Below, in pieces: positions 7,090-16,141 of a DNA stretch of 24,914 bases (position 1 is the first letter of the stretch; every line of letters begins with the position of its first letter). The notes beneath the pieces were generated by a model. The model was not told the DNA's origin and did not search any database. It was given only the letters and a program-made list of their open reading frames with translations. The position numbers were made by a program, and so were the translations under genes. The DNA lies in assembly GCA_019236545.1 (NCBI GenBank), contig JAFAIV010000326.1, positions 1 to 24,914 of the forward strand. The letters are read 5' to 3'. Origin of the DNA: Actinomycetota bacterium (GTDB lineage Bacteria > Actinomycetota > Thermoleophilia > Gaiellales > Gaiellaceae).

Positions 7090-8220
7090 GTGGAAGTCGA
7101 TCTGCCGTCGATCGACGAGCTGCTCAGCCGTGCCGTCGAACTCGCCGCCTCCGATCTGCACCTCACCGTGGGTGCGCCGCCGGCGGTGCGCGTCAACGGC
7201 CGCCTGGAGGCGCTCCCCGGCGCGCCCGCGCTCGACGCGGACGCGACGAGGACGCTTCTCTACCGCATCCTCACGACCGAGCAGCAGAAGCGCTTCGAGC
7301 TCGACCGCCAGCTCGACTTCTCCTACGGCGTCCCCGGTCTCGCGCGCTTCCGCGTCAACGTGTACCGCCAGAAGGAGTCGGTCGCCGCGGCCTTCCGTGT
7401 CGTGCCGGACGCGCTCAAGACGCTCGAGGAGCTCGGCCTGCCGGAGAGCCTGCGCGCGCTGACGGAGCTGCCGCGCGGGCTCGTCCTCGTCACGGGCCCG
7501 ACCGGCTCGGGCAAGTCGACGACGCTCGCGGCGCTGATCGACGAGATCAACCGCAGCCGCAGCGACCACATCATCACGATCGAGGACCCGATCGAGTTCC
7601 TGCATCGGCACAAGCGCTGCGTCGTCAACCAGCGCGAGATCGGGAGCGACGCCGCCGACTTCGGCTCCGCCCTCCGCGCCGCGCTCCGCCAGGACCCCGA
7701 CGTGATCCTCCTCGGCGAGATGCGCGACCTCGAGACGATCTCGACCGCGCTCACCGCCGCAGAGACCGGTCACCTCGTCTTCGGGACGCTCCACACGCAG
7801 AGCGCGCCGAGCACGATCGACCGCATCATCGACGTCTTCCCCGCGGAGCAGCAGGAGCAGGTGCGGACGCAGATCGCCGGCGCGCTGCAGGGGGTCGTGA
7901 CGCAGGCGCTGCTGCCGACCGCCGACGGGCAGCGCCGCGTCGCCGCGACCGAGATCCTGATCCCGGACGACGCGATCCGGAACCTGATCCGCCAGGGGAA
8001 GGTCGCGCAGATCTACTCGTACATGCAGACCGGCTCGCGCTCCGGGATGCAGACGATGGAGCAGGCGCTCGCCGACCTCGTCACGCGCCGGGTCGTCGAC
8101 GCCGAGCTCGCCGTCTCCCGCTCGTCGCGCCGCGACGAGCTCGTCCAGCTCCTCCAGCGCGCCGGCGTCCCGTTCGCGCCGCGCGGGAACGGGCTCCGTC
8201 TCGCGGAGGCGGCGCAGTGA
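7090..8220 (+). CDS. pilT: Type IV pilus retraction ATPase, PilT-like (paralog 2)
   Basis: A 376-aa PilT-family ATPase with the canonical set: AASDLHLTVGAPP (19-31), Walker A GPTGSGKS (136-143), Asp box ITIEDPIE (162-169), Walker B DPDVILLGEMRD (202-213), His box GHLVFGTLHT (227-236), and the conserved C-terminal AIRNLIRQGK and SGMQTMEQAL. These last two make it the more orthodox retraction motor of the pair. The GTG at 7090 is the only reasonable start after the divergent region; no strong Shine-Dalgarno precedes it. It heads the long pilMNO block, and its TGA overlaps the GTG of pilM (GTGA, 8217-8220). Confidence 0.93.
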   Translation: MEVDLPSIDELLSRAVELAASDLHLTVGAPPAVRVNGRLEALPGAPALDADATRTLLYRILTTEQQKRFELDRQLDFSYGVPGLARFRVNVYRQKESVAAAFRVVPDALKTLEELGLPESLRALTELPRGLVLVTGPTGSGKSTTLAALIDEINRSRSDHIITIEDPIEFLHRHKRCVVNQREIGSDAADFGSALRAALRQDPDVILLGEMRDLETISTALTAAETGHLVFGTLHTQSAPSTIDRIIDVFPAEQQEQVRTQIAGALQGVVTQALLPTADGQRRVAATEILIPDDAIRNLIRQGKVAQIYSYMQTGSRSGMQTMEQALADLVTRRVVDAELAVSRSSRRDELVQLLQRAGVPFAPRGNGLRLAEAAQ

Positions 8221-9287
8221 AGAGGAAGGCCGCGCACCAGCACCTCGTCGGGCTGCGCATCGGCTCGACCCAGCTCGCCGCCGCGCACGTCGTCAACAAC
8301 GGCTCGGCCGAGGTGCAGCAGCTCGCGCGCACGCCGCTCGAGCGCGGCCTCGTCACCGACGGCGAGGTGCGCGACGCCGACGCGCTCGCCGCGGCGCTGA
8401 AGTCGTTCTTCGCCGAGAGGAAGCTGCCGCGGAAGGACGTCCGCCTCGGCGTCGCGAGCAGCCGGATCGGCGTGCGCGTCCTCGACGTCCCGGTCGTCGA
8501 CGATCCGAAGCAGTTCGAGAACGCGATCCGCTTCCGGGCGCAGGAGCTCGTGCCGATCCCGGTCGTCGATGCGATCTTCGACCACGTCGTCCTCGGCGAG
8601 GTCGAGGGCGAGAACGGCGAGCCGCTCCGCAGGATCCTCCTCGTCTTCGCGCACCGCGACCTCGTCGAGCGCTACGTCGAGGTCTGCCGCGCTGCGGGGA
8701 TCCGCCTCGCCGGGATCGACTTCGACGCGTTCGCGCTCCTCCGCGCGGTGTCGCCCGCTCCGCAGCAGGGGCAGGCGGTCGTCGCCGTCGCGGTCGGCCA
8801 CGAACGGACGATCCTCGCCGTCTCTGACGGGACGGTCTGCTCGCTGACACGCGTGCTCGAGTGGGGCAGCTCGGCGCTCGACGTCGCGATCGCGCGCACG
8901 CTCGACCTCGCGCCGTCCCAGGCCGAGCCCGTGAAGCACGCGCTGTCACTCGACGCGGCGGAGCCGCCCACCGGCCTGAGCGAGATCCAGCTCGAGGCGC
9001 TGAAGAACGCCGTCCGCGGCGAGATCGCCGTCCTCGGCCGCGAGCTCGTCTCCTCGCTCCGCTTCTACCAGTCGCGGCCGGAGTCGCTCCCGATCGGCGA
9101 GGTGCTCCTCGCCGGCGGCGGCGCGCGGCTCGCGGGCTTCGCAGAGGAGCTCCAGCAGCTGCTCGGCGCGCCGGTGCGCCTGGCCGACCCGCTCGCCGGC
9201 GTCGTCCTCGGGAAGAAGGTCGCCAGGCCTGACGACGTCGCGTCGCTCGCCATCGCGGTGGGGCTCGGGATCGAGGCGCACGCATGA
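8217..9287 (+). CDS. pilM: Type IV pilus assembly protein PilM
   Basis: A 356-aa actin/FtsA-like cytoplasmic protein that binds the N-terminus of PilN and links the ATPases to the membrane scaffold. It has the expected ordered elements: HLVGLRIGSTQLAAAHV (phosphate-1 strand), GLVTDGEVRDADAL, the PilM-typical PKQFENAIRFRAQELVPIP, VVAVAVGHERTILAVSDG (phosphate-2) and EVLLAGGGARLAGFAEEL (adenosine motif). The first motif is unusual: family members normally have GxDIGS, here residue 14 is Arg in place of Asp. It starts with GTG overlapping the pilT2 stop and ends by ATGA overlap with pilN. Confidence 0.92.
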   Translation: MKRKAAHQHLVGLRIGSTQLAAAHVVNNGSAEVQQLARTPLERGLVTDGEVRDADALAAALKSFFAERKLPRKDVRLGVASSRIGVRVLDVPVVDDPKQFENAIRFRAQELVPIPVVDAIFDHVVLGEVEGENGEPLRRILLVFAHRDLVERYVEVCRAAGIRLAGIDFDAFALLRAVSPAPQQGQAVVAVAVGHERTILAVSDGTVCSLTRVLEWGSSALDVAIARTLDLAPSQAEPVKHALSLDAAEPPTGLSEIQLEALKNAVRGEIAVLGRELVSSLRFYQSRPESLPIGEVLLAGGGARLAGFAEELQQLLGAPVRLADPLAGVVLGKKVARPDDVASLAIAVGLGIEAHA

Positions 9288-9910
9288 GGGCCGTCAACCT
9301 CCTCCCGCCCGACAGCTACGCGCCGAAGCAGCGGCTGCCGCACGCGCCGCTGATCCTCGGGGCGATGCTGCCCGTCCTCGCCGGGGCGCTCGTCTTCCTC
9401 GGCTGGTCGCTCGAGCACTCGAAGGTCGTCGAGCGCCAGAACGAGCTCGCCGCGGTCGAGACGAGCATCGCGGCGCTGCGACCGACGCAGGCGCTGCGCG
9501 ACGAGGCGACCCGGATCGCCTCCGAGCGGTCGAAGCGCGCACTCGCGCTCACCGACGCCCTCGCCAAGCAGATGCCGTGGGACGTCGCGCTCGCGGAGGT
9601 CTCGCGCGTCCTCCCCTCGGACGTCTGGCTGAGCATGCTCACCGCCGCCTCGCCGACCCCGGCCGGCGCCGTCGCGCCGGCGTCCGCCTCGACGGCGCCG
9701 GGCGCGAACCCGACCTCGTTCACGATCCAGGGCTACACGTTCTCGCACGACTCGGTCGCGCGGCTGCTCGAGCGGCTCGCGCTCGTGCCGAGCCTTTCCG
9801 ACGTCGCCCTCTCCTCGACGAGCTCGACGACCCTCGGCAGCAAGCCCGTGATCCAGTTCAACGTGCAGGCGTCGCTGAACGCGCCGTCGTCCACGCCGGG
9901 GCTGCGCTGA
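9284..9910 (+). CDS. pilN: Type IV pilus assembly protein PilN
   Basis: A 208-aa bitopic membrane protein. The N-terminal INLLP-type peptide that docks into PilM is present as AVNLLPPDS (3-11). A membrane helix covers about 24-41, followed by a coiled-coil region rich in Glu/Ala/Arg (about 45-90) and an extracytoplasmic ferredoxin-like domain beginning near MPWDVALAEVSRVLP. A Pro/Ala/Ser linker (about 124-144) interrupts that domain. It forms the alignment subcomplex with PilO. Its start overlaps pilM by four bases and its stop overlaps the pilO start by one base (TGATG). Confidence 0.9.
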   Translation: MRAVNLLPPDSYAPKQRLPHAPLILGAMLPVLAGALVFLGWSLEHSKVVERQNELAAVETSIAALRPTQALRDEATRIASERSKRALALTDALAKQMPWDVALAEVSRVLPSDVWLSMLTAASPTPAGAVAPASASTAPGANPTSFTIQGYTFSHDSVARLLERLALVPSLSDVALSSTSSTTLGSKPVIQFNVQASLNAPSSTPGLR

Positions 9911-10545
9911 TGAAGGCGCGCGTCCTGATCCCGTTCGCGTTCCTGCTGCTGGCGCTCGGCGTCGCGGCCGGCGGCTGGTTCCTGCTGATCCAGAAGCAGC
10001 GCCACCACGAGAGGGAGCTCGTCGGCCAGATCGCGAGCGCGCGGGCGCAGCTCGCGTCGCTGCGCGAGGGCGCGAGCGGCACCCCCGTCGTCGGCGCCTC
10101 CGACGTCTTCCGGCTCGCGCAGGCGATGCCGTCGCAGGACGACGTCGCCGGCATCCTGCTCGACCTGGGCCGGCTCGCGAAGGCGAGCGGCATGCAGGTC
10201 GTCGCGGTGCGGCCGGCGCCTCGGGTCTCGCTACCCGACGGCGCCTCGGCCGTGCCGCTGAGCGTCACGCTCGACGGCTCGTGGGGCGGGCTCTCGACCT
10301 TCCTGCGCGCGGCGCGCGACCAGGTTGCGGTCCGCGGCTCGAGCCTCTGGGTCGGCGGACGCCTCTTCGACGTCGACAGCCTCCAAGTCTCGTCCGGCCA
10401 GCCGCCGAAGGAGCTGGAGGCCGTCCTCGCCCTGAGCGCCTTCGACTACGGCGCGCCCGTCTCGCCGAGCGCGACGGCCGGCGCGACGGCGACCGCCACG
10501 ACGACCACGACGACCGCGACGACGCCGAGCGGGAGTGGACACTGA
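9910..10545 (+). CDS. pilO: Type IV pilus assembly protein PilO-like, with Thr-rich tail
   Basis: A 211-aa bitopic protein with a membrane helix at about 5-27, a short coiled coil (HHERELVGQIASARAQLASL) and an extracytoplasmic domain. That domain carries the PilO-like segments DVAGILLDLGRLAKASGMQVVAV and PLSVTLDGSWGGLSTFLRAA. It pairs with PilN. The final 30 residues are a low-complexity Ala/Thr tail with a run of six threonines, not normal for PilO. Genes on both sides overlap it by one base. Confidence 0.87.
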   Translation: MKARVLIPFAFLLLALGVAAGGWFLLIQKQRHHERELVGQIASARAQLASLREGASGTPVVGASDVFRLAQAMPSQDDVAGILLDLGRLAKASGMQVVAVRPAPRVSLPDGASAVPLSVTLDGSWGGLSTFLRAARDQVAVRGSSLWVGGRLFDVDSLQVSSGQPPKELEAVLALSAFDYGAPVSPSATAGATATATTTTTTATTPSGSGH

Positions 10546-11399
10546 TGGCCGGCCGTCGCCCCGCAGCCAACGACCGCGAGCGGAAGATGAAGGTGCTGCT
10601 CGCGGTGCTCAGCCTCGTCTTCGTGTCGGTCTGCGGCTTCTGGGGCGCGAGGTTCCTCGTCCACCGCAACCCCGCGCAGCCGGCCGCCGCCCCGGCTGCG
10701 ACCACCTCGGCCGGTGCGTCCACCGTCGCCGCGCAGCCGGCGGCGCTGACGCTCGCGAGCTCGCCCGGTCCGACCCAGCTCCAGAGCTTCTCCGGCCTCT
10801 CCGGTCACGACCTGTTCAAGTCGCAGGCCTCGACCGTCGTCGCCTCGCCCGCGCCCGCGCCGGCGGCCACCGCGCCCGCACCCGCGCCCGCCGCCCCCGC
10901 TCCGAAGCCGGCGACGACGCCGGCCGCCGCGACGCCGCCCGCGCAGACCGTCGCGATCTCGCCGCTGCCCGGCCCGAAGAAGGGTCCGCTGCTGCCGGCC
11001 GCGCTCCTGAAGCTGAACGGGACGAAGCAGGTCGTCGTCGTCGGCGCCGCGTTCCCCAAGAGCAAGCCTGTCTTCCGCCTGACCGCCGTCGGCCGCACCG
11101 CGATGTGGATCACGCTCGTCCACGGCTCGTTCGCCGGCGGGCAGCCGATGCTCAAGGTCGTGCACGGCCATCCCGCAAGGCTCGTCTCGAGCGGCGGCGC
11201 GAAGCTCACGTTCCTGCTCGCCCTCCTGCGCGTCACCGCGCGCCACGTCCCGCCGGCCCGGCCCAAGCCGGCGACGACGACCACCGTCGCCACGACCACG
11301 GACGCGTTCGCCACGACTACCGCGCCCGCGACGACGACCGCGCCCGCGACGACCACCACGCCCACCACGACCTCTGCGGCCACGACGACCGGGCCATGA
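10545..11399 (+). CDS. Membrane-anchored pilus-locus protein in PilP position, Pro/Ala and Thr-rich
   Basis: A 284-aa product: basic cytoplasmic N-terminus (1-15), membrane helix (about 16-35), a long Pro/Ala/Thr linker (about 43-145) and a small domain (about 146-235). The last 45 residues are almost only Thr, Ala and Pro. The domain contains LLKLNGTKQVVVVGAAFPKSKPVFRL and VHGSFAGGQPMLKVVHGHP, which looks beta-rich. It occupies the place of pilP after pilMNO but has neither the lipobox nor recognisable PilP sequence. No secretin follows, as expected if there is no outer membrane. A role as a spacer through the cell wall is inference. Start and stop overlap the neighbours (TGATG at 10543, ATGA at 11396). 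Confidence 0.8.
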   Translation: MAGRRPAANDRERKMKVLLAVLSLVFVSVCGFWGARFLVHRNPAQPAAAPAATTSAGASTVAAQPAALTLASSPGPTQLQSFSGLSGHDLFKSQASTVVASPAPAPAATAPAPAPAAPAPKPATTPAAATPPAQTVAISPLPGPKKGPLLPAALLKLNGTKQVVVVGAAFPKSKPVFRLTAVGRTAMWITLVHGSFAGGQPMLKVVHGHPARLVSSGGAKLTFLLALLRVTARHVPPARPKPATTTTVATTTDAFATTTAPATTTAPATTTTPTTTSAATTTGP

Positions 11400-12874
11400 G
11401 TCGCCGCCTGCTCCGCGACGAGCGCGGCTTCACGCTCGTCCTGACGCTCTCGGCGCTGCTCGTCCTCTCGCTCACCGCGGGTGCGATCGTGACCGCGACG
11501 GCGGTGAACCACCGGAGCTCGCTCCAGTCGACGAACGCGGAGAAGGCGTTCGCGCTCGCGCAGCAGGGGCTTTCATACGCCGAGGGCCGCCTCTACACCG
11601 CGCCGCAGACCGCTGCGTCCGTGCTCGTCCCCGGCACGGACATCACGCCCGCGGACGACATCGGGACGATCCACTACGACGGCGTCCTCTGCACGCCGAC
11701 GACGACGCCTGCCTGCAATCCGAAGGTCTGGACGCTCTACGGGACAGGCACCGTGAACGGCGTCGTGCGCACCGTGAGCGCGCAGGTCTCGATCCCGCAG
11801 GTCACGTCGACCACGACGTATACGAGCACCAATCCCGTCGTCACCTCGGACTTCTCGATGTGGAACTACGTCTACATCGACGGCGGCGCGGGCTGCACGA
11901 CGATCAGCGGCAACGTCGGCATCAACGTGCCGCTCTACACGCGCGGCAGCCTCTGCCTGTCGGGCAACGTCAGCTTCACCGGCTCTGACCTCGAGGTTGG
12001 AGGCGCGCTCACGCTCACCGGCAACTCGAAGATCGGCTCGAGCGGCGCGCGGATCGGTCGCCTGAACGTCGTCGGCGCCTGCACGCCCGCGCCCTGCGAC
12101 GGCTCCCACAGCCCGATCTGGGTGAACGTCCCGGGCGTCGGCCACACGCTCACGCCGAACGTGACGAAGCCCGTCGTGAACCTCCCGGCGACCTACTCGG
12201 GGTCGAACCCCGGGCCGCTGTACGCGTGCCAGGCCGGCAGCAACGTCCCGGCCAGCTTCTTCGACAACAACACGTCGTTGGACGACAGCGACGGGACGAT
12301 CAACCTCTTCCCGTCCGGGCACCCCTACGACTGCCACGTCGGCTCGAACGAGATCAAGTGGGACGGAGTCAAGAACCTGCTCGTCAACGGCTCGTTCTAC
12401 TTCGACGGGAACTTCTCGCTGAGCGGGAACACGAACGTCGTCTACAGCGGGCTCGGCACGCTCTTCTTCACCGGAACCCTGTCGTTCAGCGGCAACACGA
12501 GCGTCTGCGGAGTGTCGACGTGCACCGCTGCCGGTTGGCAGCCGAACACGAACGCGCTCGTCATGGTCGCGGGCTGCCAGAACTCCAGCGGACACCTCAT
12601 CACGTCCGGCTGCGTCAGCGTGACCGGCAACGTGACGACGCAGATCGGCTTCTACTCGACCACCGACTTCACGACGAGCGGGAACCCGACGAACATGGGG
12701 CCGATCGTCACGACGTCGGCGTCGTTCTCGGGGAACGTCAGCCAGATGCTCCCGTTCCACAACCCCCCGACGAGCGCGCCCGCGAACACGACCACGACGC
12801 AGGTCACGACGACGACGACGGTCACGACGACGACCGACGGCGCGCCGGGCACGCCGCAGGGCTGGTCGGGCTAG
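11396..12874 (+). CDS. Large PilX/GspK-like prepilin with repetitive beta domain
   Basis: A 492-aa product beginning MSRRLLRDERG, with expected cleavage after Gly11. The mature helix is FTLVLTLSALLVLSLTAGAIV, lacking Glu at +5 as in PilX/GspK tip subunits. The NAEKAFALAQQGLSYAEGRL segment is typical of PilX N-terminal domains. A beta-rich region of about 350 residues follows with many short SGN/TGN turns (for example TISGNVGI, CLSGNVSFTGS, TLTGNSKIGS, FSLSGNTNVV, TLSFSGNTSVCG, SVTGNVTT), suggesting a beta-solenoid such as those of DUF7305-like domains. About ten cysteines fit disulfide bonding outside the cell. A Thr-rich tail (about 464-480) ends the protein. It may cap the pilus and act as an adhesin; this is inferred. 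It overlaps the previous gene by ATGA and shares its stop region with the convergent PilV-like gene. Confidence 0.85.
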   Translation: MSRRLLRDERGFTLVLTLSALLVLSLTAGAIVTATAVNHRSSLQSTNAEKAFALAQQGLSYAEGRLYTAPQTAASVLVPGTDITPADDIGTIHYDGVLCTPTTTPACNPKVWTLYGTGTVNGVVRTVSAQVSIPQVTSTTTYTSTNPVVTSDFSMWNYVYIDGGAGCTTISGNVGINVPLYTRGSLCLSGNVSFTGSDLEVGGALTLTGNSKIGSSGARIGRLNVVGACTPAPCDGSHSPIWVNVPGVGHTLTPNVTKPVVNLPATYSGSNPGPLYACQAGSNVPASFFDNNTSLDDSDGTINLFPSGHPYDCHVGSNEIKWDGVKNLLVNGSFYFDGNFSLSGNTNVVYSGLGTLFFTGTLSFSGNTSVCGVSTCTAAGWQPNTNALVMVAGCQNSSGHLITSGCVSVTGNVTTQIGFYSTTDFTTSGNPTNMGPIVTTSASFSGNVSQMLPFHNPPTSAPANTTTTQVTTTTTVTTTTDGAPGTPQGWSG

Positions 12875-13422
12875 GGCCCGCGGTCGTACGCGGTCGAGAG
12901 CCGGACGAGCTCCGGCAGGCCCGACCGCTGCGCATCCCGCACGACCACCGTCACGTCGCGCTCCGTCCAGGAGATCCCGGTCGAGTTCGCGCGGTCGACG
13001 ACGAACGTCTCGATCCGGTACCGGTGGTGGTCGCTGCCGGTCACGGTCTGGATCGGGAGGCAGGAGGCGCTCGCGCCACAGCCGGCGATCAGCACCTCGG
13101 ACGTGGTGCCCGCGCCGCCGAGCAGGGCGTTCGTCGCGTAGAGCGCGTCGTAGGCGCCGTTCCCGGTCGTGCCGACGTTCGTCGTCGTCGTCGAGTCGAG
13201 CCCGATCTGGGAGAACGGCAGCGCGGCGTAGAGCTCGAGCTGCTGGTTCGCGAGCTTGGTGGCGACGGCCTGGCTCCCGGCCCGGTGCAGCGAGACGAAG
13301 GCCGTGTCGTAGGAGGCCATGACGGCGAGCAGGGCGATCGTGAGGATGACCATGCTCACGGTCAGCTCGATCAGCATGAAGCCTCCCTCCTCCCGGAGGC
13401 CGGCCGGCGGCGGCGACGGCAT
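12871..13422 (-). CDS. PilV-like minor prepilin
   Basis: A 183-aa prepilin with leader MPSPPPAGLREEGG, cleavage after Gly14 and mature FMLIELTVSMVILTIALLAV with Glu5. The next stretch (HRAGSQAVATKLANQQLELYAALPF) is the usual PilV/GspI helix. Two cysteines (near 114 and 120) are in the globular part. Its TAG and the TAG of the convergent PilX-like gene occupy the same palindrome CTAG (12871-12874), so there is no intergenic space for terminators. It is divergent from pilC across 68 bases. With the PilW-like and PilX-like proteins it completes a minor pilin set for tip initiation. Confidence 0.85.
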   Translation of the reverse strand: MPSPPPAGLREEGGFMLIELTVSMVILTIALLAVMASYDTAFVSLHRAGSQAVATKLANQQLELYAALPFSQIGLDSTTTTNVGTTGNGAYDALYATNALLGGAGTTSEVLIAGCGASASCLPIQTVTGSDHHRYRIETFVVDRANSTGISWTERDVTVVVRDAQRSGLPELVRLSTAYDRGP

Positions 13423-13490
13423 GCCTGTCTCTTCGGCACCCGTTCCGAGGGACTCAAGCCCCCGGACGAGGCTGCCGATCCGTAGCGCGA

Positions 13491-14682
<1,192 letters not shown>

Positions 14683-14708
<26 letters not shown>

Positions 14709-15150
14709 TAGTAGCGGGGGTCTGGAATCCGATCCGGCGGTGGCTGCCGTCGCAGAACGGCTTGTTCTGCGATGCGCCGCAGCGGCAGAGTGCGAGCCGG
14801 GTGTCCTCGCGGATGACGTGTCCGTCGTTGTCGACGATCTGGACGCGTCCCCGGACGAAGAGCGGGCCGTTCGGCCTGGGCTCGATCGTGATCTGTTCCG
14901 GCGGTGTCTCCTGGGTGCCGCCGTCGAGCCGCCGGTAGTGCAGCGCACCGGTCGGGCACGTCTCGATCGCGCGGGCGATCGCGTCGGCGTCGGCGGCCTC
15001 AGCGGCGACCCAGGGACGCGCGTCCGGGTCGAAGACCTGGGGAAGCCCGCGGACGCAGTTGCGAGTGTGGATGCAGAGCCGTGGCTCCCAGTGCACCTCG
15101 ATCGCGTCGCCTGCGTAGGTGCGCGTGGGGTCGCGTTCGTCGCCTGCCAT
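14683..15150 (-). CDS. Ferredoxin-like (Fer4_19) and CDGSH iron-sulfur fusion protein
   Basis: A 155-aa cytoplasmic protein with two predicted iron-sulfur modules. The N-terminal part (about 10-75) matches the divergent single-cluster ferredoxin family of E. coli YjdI: CIHTRNC (Cys26, Cys32) and ETCPTGAL (Cys65). The C-terminal part (about 95-145) is a CDGSH domain with Cys122, Cys124, Cys133 and His137 in CRCGASQNKPFCDGSH, the three-Cys one-His 2Fe-2S site. It probably serves electron transfer or redox sensing; the partner is unknown. Start and upstream stop overlap (TGATG). The final 8-9 codons are antisense to the end of pilC and look unconserved, suggesting an extended tail. Confidence 0.88.
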
Positions 15151-15455
15151 CAGTCCGGCACCTGGGTGTCGGAGCCGACGAGGTCGCGGAACTCGGGGTG
15201 GTGGTCGAGGTAGGAGCGGACGAACGGACAGATCGGCACGACGCGCAGCCCGCGCTCGCGGATGTCGGCGAGTGCGCCTTCGACGAGTCGTGTGCCGAGG
15301 CCCTGCCCCTCGAAGCGCGGCTCGACGTCGGTGTGGATCAGCGCGATCGCGCTCGGTCGGCGCCGGTACGCGATGAATCCCGCCGGCTCGCCGTCGACGA
15401 GCAGCTCGTACCGAAGCTCCGGCGCGTTGTCCCGGATGACGACCCGGTCGGCCAT
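15150..15455 (-). CDS. YjdJ-type GNAT-like N-acetyltransferase
   Basis: A 101-aa compact acetyltransferase of the YjdJ/Gcn5-related short family. The core reads YELLVDGEPAGFIAYRRRPSAIALIHTDVEP, then the acetyl-CoA loop RFEGQGLGTRLVEGALADIRERG (positions about 48-70), then VVPICPFVRSYLDHHPEF, which is the family's Cys-containing C-terminal motif. I chose the ATG at 15455; a longer frame to 15548 runs into the esterase gene and is Arg-rich. It overlaps the ferredoxin-CDGSH gene by one base, the same pairing as yjdI-yjdJ in E. coli, so the two likely act together. The substrate is unknown. Confidence 0.88.
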   Translation of the reverse strand: MADRVVIRDNAPELRYELLVDGEPAGFIAYRRRPSAIALIHTDVEPRFEGQGLGTRLVEGALADIRERGLRVVPICPFVRSYLDHHPEFRDLVGSDTQVPD

Positions 15456-15471
15456 GTTGGCGACTGTACTC

Positions 15472-16137
15472 CTAGGCCTGCGGCATTGCGGGAGCCGCGC
15501 CCGTGCGCAGCAGCGTCTCTGCGAGCCAGCTCGTCGCAGCGGCGGCATGTTCCGGCTCGATCCAGTGGCCGTGGTCTGCCTCGTGGTAGTCGACCTCGGT
15601 GCCGTTCTCCTCGAGCAGCTGCCGTGCGCGGCGGGCGAACTCCGGCTCCATGATCGGATCCCGGCGTCCGTGCGCGACGAACACGCGCGTGGGGCGCGGC
15701 AGCTGTGGCTGCCAGCCGTCGACCACCGGGACGAAGCCCGAGAAGGCGAGGATGCCGGCCGGTGCGGGCCGGTCGGGGCCGAGGCCGAGCGCGTAGCTCA
15801 TCACCGAGCCCATCGAGAAGCCGCCGAGCACGGTCTGCCTTGGTGTCAGCCCGAGTCGCTCCCAGGTCTCGTCGTGGAACGCCGCGAGTTGGCGGTAGGC
15901 CGCGTGGAACGTCTGCGGGTCGGGATAGCCGACGCGTGGGACGACGTACCAGTGGTAGCCGGGGCCGCCGAGCGTGAGCGGCGCGCGCGGGGTGACGACG
16001 TGCAGCCGCCGCTCCGGGTCGAGCTGGTCGCCGAGCGAGAGCAAATCGCTCTCGTCGGCGCCGCGGCCGTGGTGGAGGATGAGCACGCCGGCCGGGTCTC
16101 CGGCGGCCGGCCGCTCGAGGTAGGAGAGGGCCGACAT
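15472..16137 (-). CDS. Phospholipase/carboxylesterase family alpha/beta hydrolase (MhqD-like)
   Basis: A 221-aa single-domain serine hydrolase. The nucleophile elbow is GGFSMGS (Ser108); Asp160 in HGRRDPIMEP and His189 or His191 in ADHGHWI complete the triad. HHGRGADESDL (22-32) is the oxyanion-loop motif of the carboxylesterase/lysophospholipase family that includes B. subtilis MhqD. It lies four bases after the MhqO-like dioxygenase gene, and the mhqO/mhqD pairing is known for quinone and catechol stress. Ester hydrolysis after ring cleavage is a reasonable inference; the real substrate is not known. Confidence 0.88.
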   Translation of the reverse strand: MSALSYLERPAAGDPAGVLILHHGRGADESDLLSLGDQLDPERRLHVVTPRAPLTLGGPGYHWYVVPRVGYPDPQTFHAAYRQLAAFHDETWERLGLTPRQTVLGGFSMGSVMSYALGLGPDRPAPAGILAFSGFVPVVDGWQPQLPRPTRVFVAHGRRDPIMEPEFARRARQLLEENGTEVDYHEADHGHWIEPEHAAAATSWLAETLLRTGAAPAMPQA

Positions 16138-16141
16138 CGTC

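Noticed and set aside
11270..11395. Possible tandem repeat or CRISPR-like array
   Set aside because: The ACG/ACC repetition encodes the Thr-rich tail of an in-frame gene and has no regular spacer structure.
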